Shown: positions 9,901-18,741 of the stretch, piece by piece
Layout of the letters: every line of letters starts with the position of its first letter
Position numbering within the stretch: the stretch's first letter is position 1
NCBI GenBank assembly: GCA_001275005.1
Contig: JWZX01003067.1
Coordinates: 1 to 36,051, forward strand
DNA: 36,051 bases
Direction of reading: 5' to 3'
From: Chrysochromulina tobinii
Taxonomy: Eukaryota; Haptophyta; Prymnesiales; Chrysochromulinaceae
Made by a program: the position numbers and the translations under genes
The notes under the pieces: model-generated
What the model was told of the DNA's origin: nothing
Database searches by the model: none
The model's input: only the letters and a program-made list of their open reading frames with translations

Positions 9901-11313
9901 TCACATGCCCCACGGCAAGCCATGCTCGAGCTCCAGCTGCAGCCCGCGCGCGTCGCAAGCCCGTGTAAGGGCCTGGAAGCCGGCTGAGGCTGCACCAGGC
10001 TCGGAGGTGGATGAGAAGGCCCCACAGCACCAAAGGACTTCGAGTGCTCCTAACACTGGCTGAGGTGGCGTTCGAGAGCCTCTAGTCCGTGTCCCGAGGG
10101 CCTCGGCGAGAGCCAAGGCGCCTGTGCTGCCCAACTGGTCTAAGACTAGGTACAGCCAGTGCATATTCGGGCAGCAGTCGCCAAGGCGCTGCCCGTTGGA
10201 GAGCACTGGGCGCTGGCATGCAAATGCTTTCGCCAGCGCTGCCACGCCCTCGTCGCCGGCTGGATTGCCATTGAGATTGAGGTGAAGCAACGACATGCAG
10301 ACGTACAGCCCTTGTGAGAGGATCTGCAGCCCAGCGTCACCTAGTTTCGCGTAGCTCAGGTCGATGAGGAGGCACTTGTAGCCCAATCCTGACACGAGCC
10401 CGTCGCAAAGGACCGTGCAGTCCTGATCGCTCAAAGTAGGCGGTTCCCCCAGTTTGAGCGCTTGCAAGCCATATCCCGATTGGCACACTGCCAGCCGGAG
10501 GGCGCACAGACCCTCGTCGGCCGTCACCTCCTCACGACTCCCAAACGGGTTGCCCATTTCGGCAAACGTAGCTCGCACGTGCTCAGACAAGCCAGTGCTG
10601 TGTGCCACTCGCGCGCATCGGCCACAATAGCGCTTGGAACGCTCGGATTTGATGCTTGGATCGAAACCTGCGCCATCAAGGAGGCAGAGCAACCGGCTCA
10701 TCTTCATCTCGCGCCCACATCCGCCCTCGCAGGTGACCATGCGGTGACTCGCCATCAAGGAGGCAGCGGAATACCGGACCAGCTTCAGGTGGTGATTCCA
10801 GGAGCCTTCGCATGCAAGGCTCTGCAAGACCTGCGTCAGCCGTTGCTTCCGCCCTCGGTGCGCTCGTTGCATCGGCTCGAGGACAGGAGCGAGCACTGCG
10901 CGTAGAGCGCGGCAGACTCCAGAAAGCTGGCCAAGCATGGGGATACGCCGATCGAGGGACCCACGTCTCAAATCCTTCTCCCTGGTCCTCGAGATGCTGC
11001 CGATGCGCGATAGGCAATGGGCATCGAGGGATTCCAATGACGCTGTGGGGCCCGGAGCCGTATCCACCGTCGTCATCGTCGGCGGCGCGCTGCTGCTCGG
11101 CCAGCCATGCGTGCGCCAAACGGTTCGGCGTGTCTCCGAGACGGTCTTCTGCGGCGAGAACAACGCCTGCGAGTCGGTCGGCACAGCCTCCATCGACAGT
11201 TGGCGGAAGATTTCCCTGGCGAGTTCGAGGCCCGCTTCCGGGTCGCGCGCCATGAGCTCGGCGAGCAGCTTACTTACATCGATATCGTCTACGGTGCCGT
11301 TTCCAAGGTCCAT
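9901..11313 (-). CDS. Leucine-rich-repeat protein with a Cys-rich middle region
   Basis: A single-exon frame of 470 residues from ATG 11313 to TGA 9901. The C-terminal half has ribonuclease-inhibitor-type LRRs, best seen in LLIDLSYAKLGDAGLQILSQ followed by LLHLNLNGNPAGDEGVAALA, and again in LYLVLDQLGSTGALALAEAL. The middle (about 205-260) has Cys pairs, CEGGCG and YCGRCARVAH, that could bind zinc in a MYND-like way, but the spacing does not match a family with confidence. The N-terminus is acidic and helical, and a segment near 135-150 (LGQLSGVCRALRAVL) faintly recalls an F-box-like helix. LRRs of this type bind other proteins; no enzymatic domain is seen. The partner and process are unknown. 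Confidence 0.65.
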   Translation of the reverse strand: MDLGNGTVDDIDVSKLLAELMARDPEAGLELAREIFRQLSMEAVPTDSQALFSPQKTVSETRRTVWRTHGWPSSSAPPTMTTVDTAPGPTASLESLDAHCLSRIGSISRTREKDLRRGSLDRRIPMLGQLSGVCRALRAVLAPVLEPMQRAHRGRKQRLTQVLQSLACEGSWNHHLKLVRYSAASLMASHRMVTCEGGCGREMKMSRLLCLLDGAGFDPSIKSERSKRYCGRCARVAHSTGLSEHVRATFAEMGNPFGSREEVTADEGLCALRLAVCQSGYGLQALKLGEPPTLSDQDCTVLCDGLVSGLGYKCLLIDLSYAKLGDAGLQILSQGLYVCMSLLHLNLNGNPAGDEGVAALAKAFACQRPVLSNGQRLGDCCPNMHWLYLVLDQLGSTGALALAEALGTRTRGSRTPPQPVLGALEVLWCCGAFSSTSEPGAASAGFQALTRACDARGLQLELEHGLPWGM

Positions 11314-12376
11314 CTTACCAAGAGCGTCTGCGGAGCGTCTGCGGTGACAGCGGGAGTTGTGTTCATGTTCATGTTAATACACACAACACGTAAGCAGCAC
11401 AGCTGTGAAGACAATACAATACAATACAGGCCAGGCCTAACATGAGACACATGCAGACGGAGAGCTGAGAAACAGCCATAAAGAGAGAAGATCGGCGAGA
11501 CCCAAATATGAACTCGGGAGCGCGAGCGGGGAGGGAGCGCGCCCGCCGACATGGGCGGTGAACCCCCAGATGGGCGAGCCAGGGGGCAGCCAGTAGAAGT
11601 TTCCAAGCCGCCCCCTGAAGAGACGCTGGCTCCGTCCGTCCTCGCGCATGTCAACGACCCGGCATAGAGCCGGATTCGAGACAGGGAACCACTCAAGCTC
11701 TCCCCTCCAAGGGGCAATCACCCAAGGAGCTCTGCATGTGTCCCAAAGAGTACCAACAGAAGGCCACCACACAGCCAGCCAGAAAAGAGAAAAGAAAATG
11801 AGCGCTCGTCACGCAGAGCCTCGGTGTCTCGGTCCAAAACCGCGCCTCTGCGGGTGGAAAAAAAGTAGACCGGGACGTATGTGCAGGTCGTGGGGCCCCA
11901 AAAACCTTTGGCGGCAAAGCGAGATCAGAACGGGATCGCTTGCCTTGACGGCCCGAGTGAGATCAGGACGGGATCACTCGGAACGTGAGCACGTGGATCA
12001 CCGGAATGGATCGAAGCACCCTGAAAAAGGATCGGGCGTGCTCTTCATGTCCAAACCCAGCCAACGTCGCCCACTGCCGTGCCTTGGGCAAAAAAGGGAG
12101 GCCCTAGCTGCGGCAAAAGAGGGCGAGATGGTCAGGTGTATAGCACGGGGCCCCTCCAGGAGGCAAGCCCCTCATGCATCCTTCGCACAAAGTCCCCTGG
12201 TGCCTGCCCAACCCCCCGGGCCAGGTGTTCGCGTTCAAATTAAGCCGCACCTGGGTCAGCAGGCTGGTAAGGGCGCGGTCCGACCAGCCTAATCAGTGGA
12301 GAAGGGAGAGTCAGAGGCAGTCTGGGGGATATGGCTCACCGGTGGGAGTCAGAGAGGAGGTCAGGGTGGATGAGCC
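11314..12376. other. Intergenic region of lower GC, promoter side of the LRR gene
   Basis: 1063 bases without a convincing gene. Composition shifts away from the GC-rich coding style of the neighbours. A near-duplicate GAGATCAGAACGGGATCGCT / GAGATCAGGACGGGATCACT occurs at about 11921 and 11959 (38 bases apart). A 214-residue plus-strand frame (11648-12292) and a minus-strand frame (11437-11772) lack any domain, hydrophobic pattern or coding bias, so they are not called. Confidence 0.45.
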
Positions 12377-13288
12377 TCACCATTGGGCTCCTTGGCCGAT
12401 GTAATCAAGATCATCAGAGTCATCTGGGGAATCACAATCACCCGGGTAATCAGGGTTAGGTTCCCACTCGGGGACAGGCTCCGGAGGTCGGGATCGTGGA
12501 GGCTTGGGAGGAGCGGTATGGCTGAGTAGGTCGCGTCTACAGAAAACGCAGACTAGGAACTTCTGGGTTGTGATGCGAGCTCGGGGGGCGTCTCTAGGAG
12601 GGGGAGCAAGGATACGAGATTGGGAATCAAGGGGGGCAAGGTTGATCAGGATGTTAGCATCGAAGATTTGGAAATGCATCGAGATGTGGCGCACGCAGGC
12701 GCACGAGTAGCAACGGTGGAGGTTAGTAAGGCGTTTGGAGTCATCAGGGTGCAGTCGGGGCATGGTAAATCCTGGGGGGGTGAAGAAGTCTCGGCCGAAG
12801 CAGTCAAAGCTGACTCGAACTGCTTGTACACAGAAGGCACATCGACGTCGTGAGGCGGGCACGCGGTCAGTGAGCATTGCCGGGAAGAAGTGGTCGGGGA
12901 GCCGAAGAAGGGCGCAGCAGGCGCAGAAGAGGCCGTCTTCACGGATACGTAGTCGGTGGAGTGAGTCTTCGCGCTGAGCGAGCTGAGAGTTTATGAAGTC
13001 GGTGCTGTGCCACTGGATGTAGGCCGCTTCTTCGATCCTCGTGCGGAGATGGTCGTTATCGAGTTCAAGGCGCATGGTCTCAGATTCAAAGATGTGTAAG
13101 GAGCGTAGGGTGTGGTCAAGGTTGGAATTGAGGCCTTGGTTCTCAAGTTTGAGTCGTTTGATCTCGGACTCGTGCTCAAGTTGGAGTCGTTTGATCTCAG
13201 ATTCAAGGAAACTTGAGTGGCGTTCGGCGACCAGGAGTCTTGAGACAAGCGCACAGACAAAAGTCAGTGTGAGTTGGGACCCCGATTC
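12377..13288 (-). CDS. Orphan coiled-coil, CxxC-rich protein (5' end unclear)
   Basis: The frame is open from just after a TAA at 13289-13291 to TGA at 12377, 303 codons. The only upstream-facing ATG is at 13075, yet the 71 codons before it also look coding. A hydrophobic stretch (LTLTFVCALVSRLLV) is followed by a heptad-like coiled coil with a doubled SEIKRL motif (13205-13148). The C-terminal part has paired cysteines, FCACC and RCAFC, then HRCYSC and VCVFC, suggesting two zinc-binding modules, then a Pro-rich and acidic tail. Either a short first exon splices in near 13290 (TTTTTAAG precedes the frame) or the start is damaged; an ATG at 13313 sits in the adjacent frame. Family not recognised. 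GC is visibly lower than in its neighbours, so transfer or a decayed mobile-element gene is possible. Confidence 0.5.
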   Translation of the reverse strand, partial: ESGSQLTLTFVCALVSRLLVAERHSSFLESEIKRLQLEHESEIKRLKLENQGLNSNLDHTLRSLHIFESETMRLELDNDHLRTRIEEAAYIQWHSTDFINSQLAQREDSLHRLRIREDGLFCACCALLRLPDHFFPAMLTDRVPASRRRCAFCVQAVRVSFDCFGRDFFTPPGFTMPRLHPDDSKRLTNLHRCYSCACVRHISMHFQIFDANILINLAPLDSQSRILAPPPRDAPRARITTQKFLVCVFCRRDLLSHTAPPKPPRSRPPEPVPEWEPNPDYPGDCDSPDDSDDLDYIGQGAQW

Positions 13289-13467
13289 TTAAAAATGCAG
13301 TCTGTTTCAACATGTCCAATGTCGGTCGTGGGCCCGAACGCCGAACGAGCTTTCAACGGAATTTGCGGCGACCCTCCGCCGTCCCTTCCCAATGCAACGG
13401 CCGTCACTCGCCGTTACGGGGCATGGATGCCGTGGTGTGTGCCACAGGCACCGCCGAGTCGCGCGAA

Positions 13468-13867
13468 TCACGAGCTGAGCAGCATCTGACCGTTGAGGTC
13501 GAGGCAGCGCACGCAATGGTTGGCCTGCTCGGAGAAATAGAGGAGGCCGCGCTCCGCATCGACGGTGAAACAGAGCAGGCCGTTGCTTGAGGTCCGTTTG
13601 GTCGTGCTCAGCGCGAGCGGCGGCGGGGCCGGTGGTGCGGCGGGAGCCGGCGCTGCGGCGGCAGAGGAGGCCGCATAGGCGGCTGCGGCCGAGGCGGCGG
13701 CTGGCGCTGAGGGCGGCGCCAGCAATAGAGCTTCGGACGAAGTGGCGGCCTCGCCGGAAGCATCCGGATCGACAGCGGCCGCTTCGGAGCTCGGCCGAGG
13801 CGCTGCGCCCTCTGTCGCCTCGTCGGAACTGGCGCCGTGTTGAGCACTGGCAGGCGGGGCAGGGGGC

Positions 13868-13907
<40 letters not shown>

Positions 13908-16306
13908 GTGTGGGAGTCGCACTGCTCGCCGGCCCGGCAGCCCCCGGCGCGTCCGAAGGTTCCGATTTCACCACGGCACCCTCTGACGCCGGCGGTGGAG
14001 CGTCGTCGGCCGTCCCGTGCGCAGCCACGCCGTTAAGTGTGGCCCCCGCCTCCGAGGGCGCACCCGCAGCGGACGCCGGCATTGGTGGTACCGACGGCGC
14101 TGCCGGTGATGGCGGCTCGGGCTTGGGTGGCACCGCGCTCGCGCAGACCGCGCCTGACGACTCGCCACTCGCAAACGACTCGGGCACTCCCTGGCCCCCC
14201 TGGCCGTTTTGCGTGGCCTCCGACCCCTCGCCCCCCTCGACCTCCATCGGCGTCGGCCCGGTGGCTTCCCCACAGCCGGTGGCTCCCGCCTCCGGATCAG
14301 GCGCCGGGGCCGCCGCCGACGAGGTCGCCCGCGCGCCTTCGGTGGCCGCAGCAGCGGAGGCATCGGTGGTTGCAGCGGCGGCGGCCCCCGCCGTATCATC
14401 CCCTGTGGCCGACGCGTCTGGCGCCGCCAGCGCCTCTGCTGACGAGGTGCGACCTGCGGTCGCTCCTGCCGCGGGCGCAGCTGCTGCCCCACCCTCGGCC
14501 GCTGCCGGCGCCGCTGGTGCCACGTCGGCCGCTGGTGCCACGTCGGCCGTCGCTTGCGCGTCCAGCGCCATCGCGTCGCGTGCGGGTGGCGCCTCCGACT
14601 TGGGCGCCGACTTGGGCGCGGCCGGTGCGGGCTTGGTCGTTGGCGGCGCGGCGGACGCAGCTGGGGCAGCGCCCACAGGGGCGGCGGGCGGCGGGAAGCC
14701 GATAGCAAGGGTGCGCGTCTGCCCGTCCTTGAGGATGCGACGGATTCGGAAGGTGAAGGTGTCGGACACGTAGATGGCGGCCCGGTCGAGGGCGATCGCG
14801 TTCGGGAAGCTGAAGGCGGCGGCCTGCCCCTTACCGTCGATGACGGCATTGCGCCCGCTGCCCGCGAGTGTGCTCACCGTCCCCTTGGTCGTCACCTTGC
14901 GGATGCGGTGGTTGGCGCGGTCGGTCACATAGAGACATCCCTCCGAGTCCATCGCGATGCCCACCGGGTAGAAGAACTGGGCGGCGCCTCCCGAGCCGTC
15001 CTTGTGGCCAGGCGCGCCGGTGCCCGCCAGAGTCTTCACGTCGCCCTGCTGGCTCACCGTGCGGATCCGATGGTTGCCCGAATCCGCGACGTAGAGCGTG
15101 CCGTCGCTGCCGATCGTGAGGCCATACCTGCCGCGGCAGCACACGCGCGCGCGACGAGGCGTGGATGAGGGGCGGGATGGGGGGAGGAGGAGGGGGGATG
15201 GGGGGAGGAGGAGGGGGCGGTCCAACGGAGCTCATCATGAGACATGTCCCTCCTCCTGATGAGGAGACATCAGATGGCGGGATGGGGGGCGGTCCAACGG
15301 AGCTCACGGCGTTTGGGGGGGTGGGGCGATGGGACGGCGCGCGCAAGGGGGGGATGAGCGCGCGGTGCCCAGGCGTGCGAAGAAGACACTGACGATGACG
15401 AGGGATCGTGTGTGAATGACGATGTGTGAATGACGATGACGAGGGATCGTGTGTGAATGACGATGTGTGAATGACGATGACGAGGGATCGTGTGTGCACA
15501 TGGCCAGCGGCACGCGCGGCGGCGAGGGCGGTGCGCGTGGAGGCGGCGCACGGATGGTCAAATGCTGCCTGCAGACCCGTGCCGTCCTGGAAGCCTGGGT
15601 TGCCGTTGCCCGCGAGGAGCGTGATCTCGCCGTTGGGCGCCACGCGGCGCACCGTGTGCGAGCCTGAGTCGGTGATGAAGGTGACGCCCTCCTTGGTGCT
15701 CACGATCCCTTGGGGGTCGACGAGCGCAGAGATGTTGCCGCGGCCCTCCCGAATGCCAGGGTCCCCGTTGCCCACGATAGTGCTCACGGCGCCGTACGAC
15801 ACGAACGAAGCCCATGAGGCGCCCTCTGCCGGCACGGCCTCAGGCTTCACGTACATCACGCTCACCTTTCGCAGCCGTCGGTTGTCCGAGTCGCTCACGA
15901 GCAAGCTACCGTCCGCAGCTATGCCGAGGCCTGTCGGACCGTTGAAGAGCGCCGATGAGCACGGGCCGTCGGCGAAGCCCGCGGCTCCCGACTGCCCCGC
16001 CACATGCACAATTGGCAGCAGGGGCTGCGGGATGATCCCGGCTGCGGGCGGCGGAGGCAGTCCACCCCACGACGCCTCCTCGTGTTCGACCTTGGGCCGC
16101 TTGGCTCGCGGCTCGGCGGCCGGGGCACGGCTCGGTCCTGCACCCTCGCTTGGCAAGGCGACGGCTCCCTTTTCCTCTTTCTTCTCCTTCTTCTCCTTTT
16201 TCTCTTCCGGCTCCTTGCGTCGCTTCTCCTTCCTCTCCTTTTCCTCTTCGTCCTCTTTCTTCTCGGGCCGCTCGCCGCCTCGGCGCGTGCTCATCCTTTG
16301 CTCCAT
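13468..16306 (-). CDS. NHL-repeat beta-propeller protein with a large Ala/Pro-rich insert, 2 exons
   Basis: Exons 16306-15552 and 15127-13468 (phase 2) give about 804 residues. The join restores FDHPYGLTIGSDGTLYVADS, a classic NHL repeat, so the intron is well supported. ATG 16306 is the first in-frame ATG; the open frame upstream has only GTG. Residues 1-65 or so are Lys/Glu-rich, followed by a possible nuclear signal (RAKRPKVE). Five NHL blades follow, recognised by DSDNRRLRKV, DSGSHTVRRV, DSGNHRIRTV, DRANHRIRKV and DTFTFRIRRI. About 365 residues of Ala/Pro/Ser/Glu low complexity then intervene, including a polyalanine run, before a last blade (LLYFSEQANHCVRCLDLNG) at the extreme C-terminus. 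NHL propellers bind proteins or RNA; the role here is unknown. It lies 191 bases downstream of the PNGase-like gene on the same strand. Confidence 0.8.
13868..13913. repeat. GCG triplet run encoding polyalanine in the NHL gene
   Basis: A run of GCG triplets encodes more than ten consecutive alanines on the minus strand, within the low-complexity insert of the NHL-repeat protein. Such runs readily vary in length between strains. Confidence 0.8.
15128..15551 (-). other. Intron of the NHL-repeat gene
   Basis: 424 nt, phase 2, donor GTGCGC and acceptor CGGCAG. Splicing joins FDHP to YGLTIGS. The intron is full of repeats: a 41-bp minisatellite (15391-15497), purine-rich GGGATGGGGGGAGGAGGAG-like blocks at about 15176-15213, and a doubled GGCGGTCCAACGGAGCTCA at about 15215 and 15287. 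Confidence 0.85.
15391..15497. repeat. 41-bp minisatellite, about 2.6 copies
   Basis: GACGATGACGAGGGATCGTG begins at 15391, 15432 and 15473, an exact 41-base period. Each unit also contains shorter GTGTGAATGACGATG sub-repeats. It lies wholly inside the NHL gene intron, so length changes would not alter the protein. Confidence 0.9.
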
Positions 16307-16497
16307 GGTGTCCAACCGCCCAAAGCCAGCCGCCGGCTTAGCCACCGCCACGTTGAGGCAACTCGCGCGCCGACTGGTGGCCGAGGGTACCCTTCGCCGC
16401 CGCCACGTCAACTCTTTTTCAAGCCTCTTCACGTGAATGACCTTCTGTTTTCTGTGGAAAAATGATGCGGAACAATTTCGAACTCGCGACGGTCAAT

Positions 16498-18297
16498 TCA
16501 GGCCCACGGGGGCCGCCACGGCAAGCGGCTGACCCATCCGAGCGAGCGGGCCACCTGTTCGGGCGCGAGGGTGCGCGCGGTGAGCGTCGCGTTCCAGTCG
16601 TGCGAGTATGAGGAGGTGACGTCCACGAGTGTGCCGTCACCTATGGCCACGACGTAGGTGAGCGTCTTGCCCCAGTCGCGCCCGTAGATGAGCGGCTCGT
16701 CCACGGTGGCCTCGCATGGGTCCAAGGCCACCCATCGGTGTGCGCCGTCGCCCTGTCGCCGACGGCGCACCGCGCGCTTGCCCACGCGCCGGCGCAAGCT
16801 CATCATCAGCGGGACGAGCGGGCGCCCCGACGATTCGCCTGCGGTGGCCGCGGCCGCGCCGCCACGCTCTGCGACAGCCGCCGCCGCCTCATTATCTTCG
16901 GCGCCCTCCGCCCCCGGCGTCTCCTCGGGCACCTTGAGCTCGATCCACATATGATCCGTCCAGTCGACGACGAGGCGCGCGCGCCAGCCGAGGGCGTGCG
17001 CGAGCTGCAGCAGCACCTGCGAGTACTCTCCGCATCGGCCGGTGCGCGTGCGCAGCACCTTCTGCACGTCGTTGTAGCGCGGGAAGCGCGTGACAGCGCC
17101 GCACGCGCGGCAATGCTGCAGCTCCGCACGCGACGCGGCAAAGCTGAGCTCACGCGCTGACGGGTACACGTTGCCGAGCAACTCGCCCGGCCCGGCGCCG
17201 CACTCGGCGCACGTCGCACGATTGTATGGAAAGTGCCTCTTGAACCAGCGGAGAAGCTGCCGCCAACCCTCGAGGCTCGCGTCGACCCCGTGCCGTTCGA
17301 GGGCGGAGCGCTGCAGTGCGCCCAGCTCGAGGCCCGAGTGGCTTCGAACATAGTAGAGCAAGGCGTGGCGCTCGCGGCTACATGTCGACTGGAGCCGGCG
17401 CACACGACGCACATGGGTGAGCAGGTCGCGACGAAACTCCCGCTCTACCAGCCGGCGGCGCGTCGCTGAGTTGCGCACCAGCCGCGGGTCATCCTCGGTG
17501 CCCGCTACGGCACTCGACGTTCTCGCGTTGCCATCCTGGCCGCCTACCTCGCCGTCGCCGCCACCCTCCGCACCGCCCTCTGGTACCACCTCTTCCGCTT
17601 CGCGCCGAGCCGCCGCGTCGAGTTGGCCGTGCGTAGCGAGCTCACTTAAGCGCACGCCCCTTAGCAGCAGCCGCTGCTGGCGCCAAAGCCGCTTTAATCG
17701 CCGATGCGTCGCCCGCTCGGAGAGCTCGAGCCGCTCGCAGCGGAGCGCGTGCGCGAGTGCCGCCTCGCGCATCGCCGGGGCCGCCGTCGCCGCCGCCGCT
17801 GCCCATCTCTCCACGTCCAGTGCGGGCGGGCGGTCTTGCTGCCTGAGCCGCCGCTGCACCACGCGAACTTGAGTGTCGCCGCCGGGCGGTGACGGATCGT
17901 CGCTGGACTGAGGAGCGACTCCGAGCCGCTCGTACCTCAGCCACGTCGCCGCCTGCGAACGGTTGACTCCGACCGCGCCCCACTGGGTACCGTCCGCGGC
18001 CTCAAACAGCCACATGTCGATGGTCCCGTTGACTGGCCGCGTGATGCAAGGCGGCTCTTCCGGCCTTTGCTCTGGCGGGCTGTACATGCGCCGGAGCCGC
18101 CGTTCGCGCAGTGAAGATGCGCCTGGTGCCAGCGCGCTTGCAATGTGGCGATGCGGTCGAGGCAGCTCGACCGTTTCGAGCAGCATCGTTGGCGAGCCGC
18201 CACGTCGCAGCCATGGCCTCGGCCTCGCCCTCGATTGCGTTGCGTGCGGCGCGTTCGGAGCGGCCCATGCCAGCAGCAGGACAAACACGCCGAACAT
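16498..18297 (-). CDS. PNG1: Peptide:N-glycanase (PNGase)-like transglutaminase-fold protein with signal peptide
   Basis: PNGase cleaves N-glycans from glycoproteins, releasing the sugar and turning Asn to Asp (EC 3.5.1.52). The 599-residue frame has the family core: RWFKRHFPYNRATCAECG, a second Cys pair HCRACG, RFPRYNDVQKVLRTRTGRCG with the catalytic Cys (about 422), WTDHMWIEL with the His (about 449), and ALDPCEATVDEPLIY with the Asp (about 526), then GWGKTLTYV and DVTSSYS. The triad and both zinc Cys pairs are present. The Cys-His spacing of 27 matches the known enzymes, but about 60 extra low-complexity residues separate His and Asp. The first in-frame ATG, 18297, opens a clear signal peptide (MFGVFVLLLAWAAPNAPHA), whereas typical PNGases are cytosolic. 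A long charged N-terminal region (about 20-330) has no recognised domain. Confidence 0.85.
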   Translation of the reverse strand: MFGVFVLLLAWAAPNAPHATQSRARPRPWLRRGGSPTMLLETVELPRPHRHIASALAPGASSLRERRLRRMYSPPEQRPEEPPCITRPVNGTIDMWLFEAADGTQWGAVGVNRSQAATWLRYERLGVAPQSSDDPSPPGGDTQVRVVQRRLRQQDRPPALDVERWAAAAATAAPAMREAALAHALRCERLELSERATHRRLKRLWRQQRLLLRGVRLSELATHGQLDAAARREAEEVVPEGGAEGGGDGEVGGQDGNARTSSAVAGTEDDPRLVRNSATRRRLVEREFRRDLLTHVRRVRRLQSTCSRERHALLYYVRSHSGLELGALQRSALERHGVDASLEGWRQLLRWFKRHFPYNRATCAECGAGPGELLGNVYPSARELSFAASRAELQHCRACGAVTRFPRYNDVQKVLRTRTGRCGEYSQVLLQLAHALGWRARLVVDWTDHMWIELKVPEETPGAEGAEDNEAAAAVAERGGAAAATAGESSGRPLVPLMMSLRRRVGKRAVRRRRQGDGAHRWVALDPCEATVDEPLIYGRDWGKTLTYVVAIGDGTLVDVTSSYSHDWNATLTARTLAPEQVARSLGWVSRLPWRPPWA

Positions 18298-18741
18298 CTT
18301 TTTTCGCTCTTCGTATGAGAGTGCAGGGGCCACCAGGGCGAGGTGACCATTGAAGTTTTTCAGAGTGAGGACTTCGTGGGGAAACTCAAAAAAACAAAAA
18401 AACAAAAACGCGAGCGTGTAAAGTGTTCTTTACTTAGTTCTTAATCTACATACAATGTACACGACCCACGCGGGTCACTCATTCACTGACTCCAGTCTAC
18501 TCTACTCAGACTCACACATGCACAGTTGTCAGTTGACGTATCTAAGTACTCTCTATCGAGACGCATCTCACCCGGCTGCAACTCGCATGTTTGACGGCGC
18601 ATAGACGCAAGACGCGAAGACGGCGCATCGCTCCAAGCTCCTACCAAAGCCATTTAGCATTCATCGTTCCAAACATGTAAGTCGATTGCACATGGACAGC
18701 GCAGAGCGCACTTTAGCGCACTGAGCGCCCATACGCTGCTC
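18298..18741. other. Intergenic region between the PNGase-like and NACHT genes
   Basis: 444 bases: the 5' flank of the PNGase-like gene and 3' flank of the NACHT gene. It contains an A-rich tract (AAAAAAACAAAAAAACAAAA) at about 18388-18407 and is AT-richer than the genes. No RNA gene or ORF is supported. Confidence 0.5.

Noticed and set aside
11648-12292. 214-codon plus-strand ORF
   Set aside because: No domain, no coding bias and a composition like translated intergenic DNA.
15391-15497. CRISPR-like array
   Set aside because: The 41-bp units are directly adjacent with no unique spacers, and they lie in a eukaryotic intron.
16468-16496. tRNA T-arm-like TTCGAA...CGCGAC on the minus strand
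   Set aside because: No matching stems for the T-arm or acceptor, and no A box upstream.
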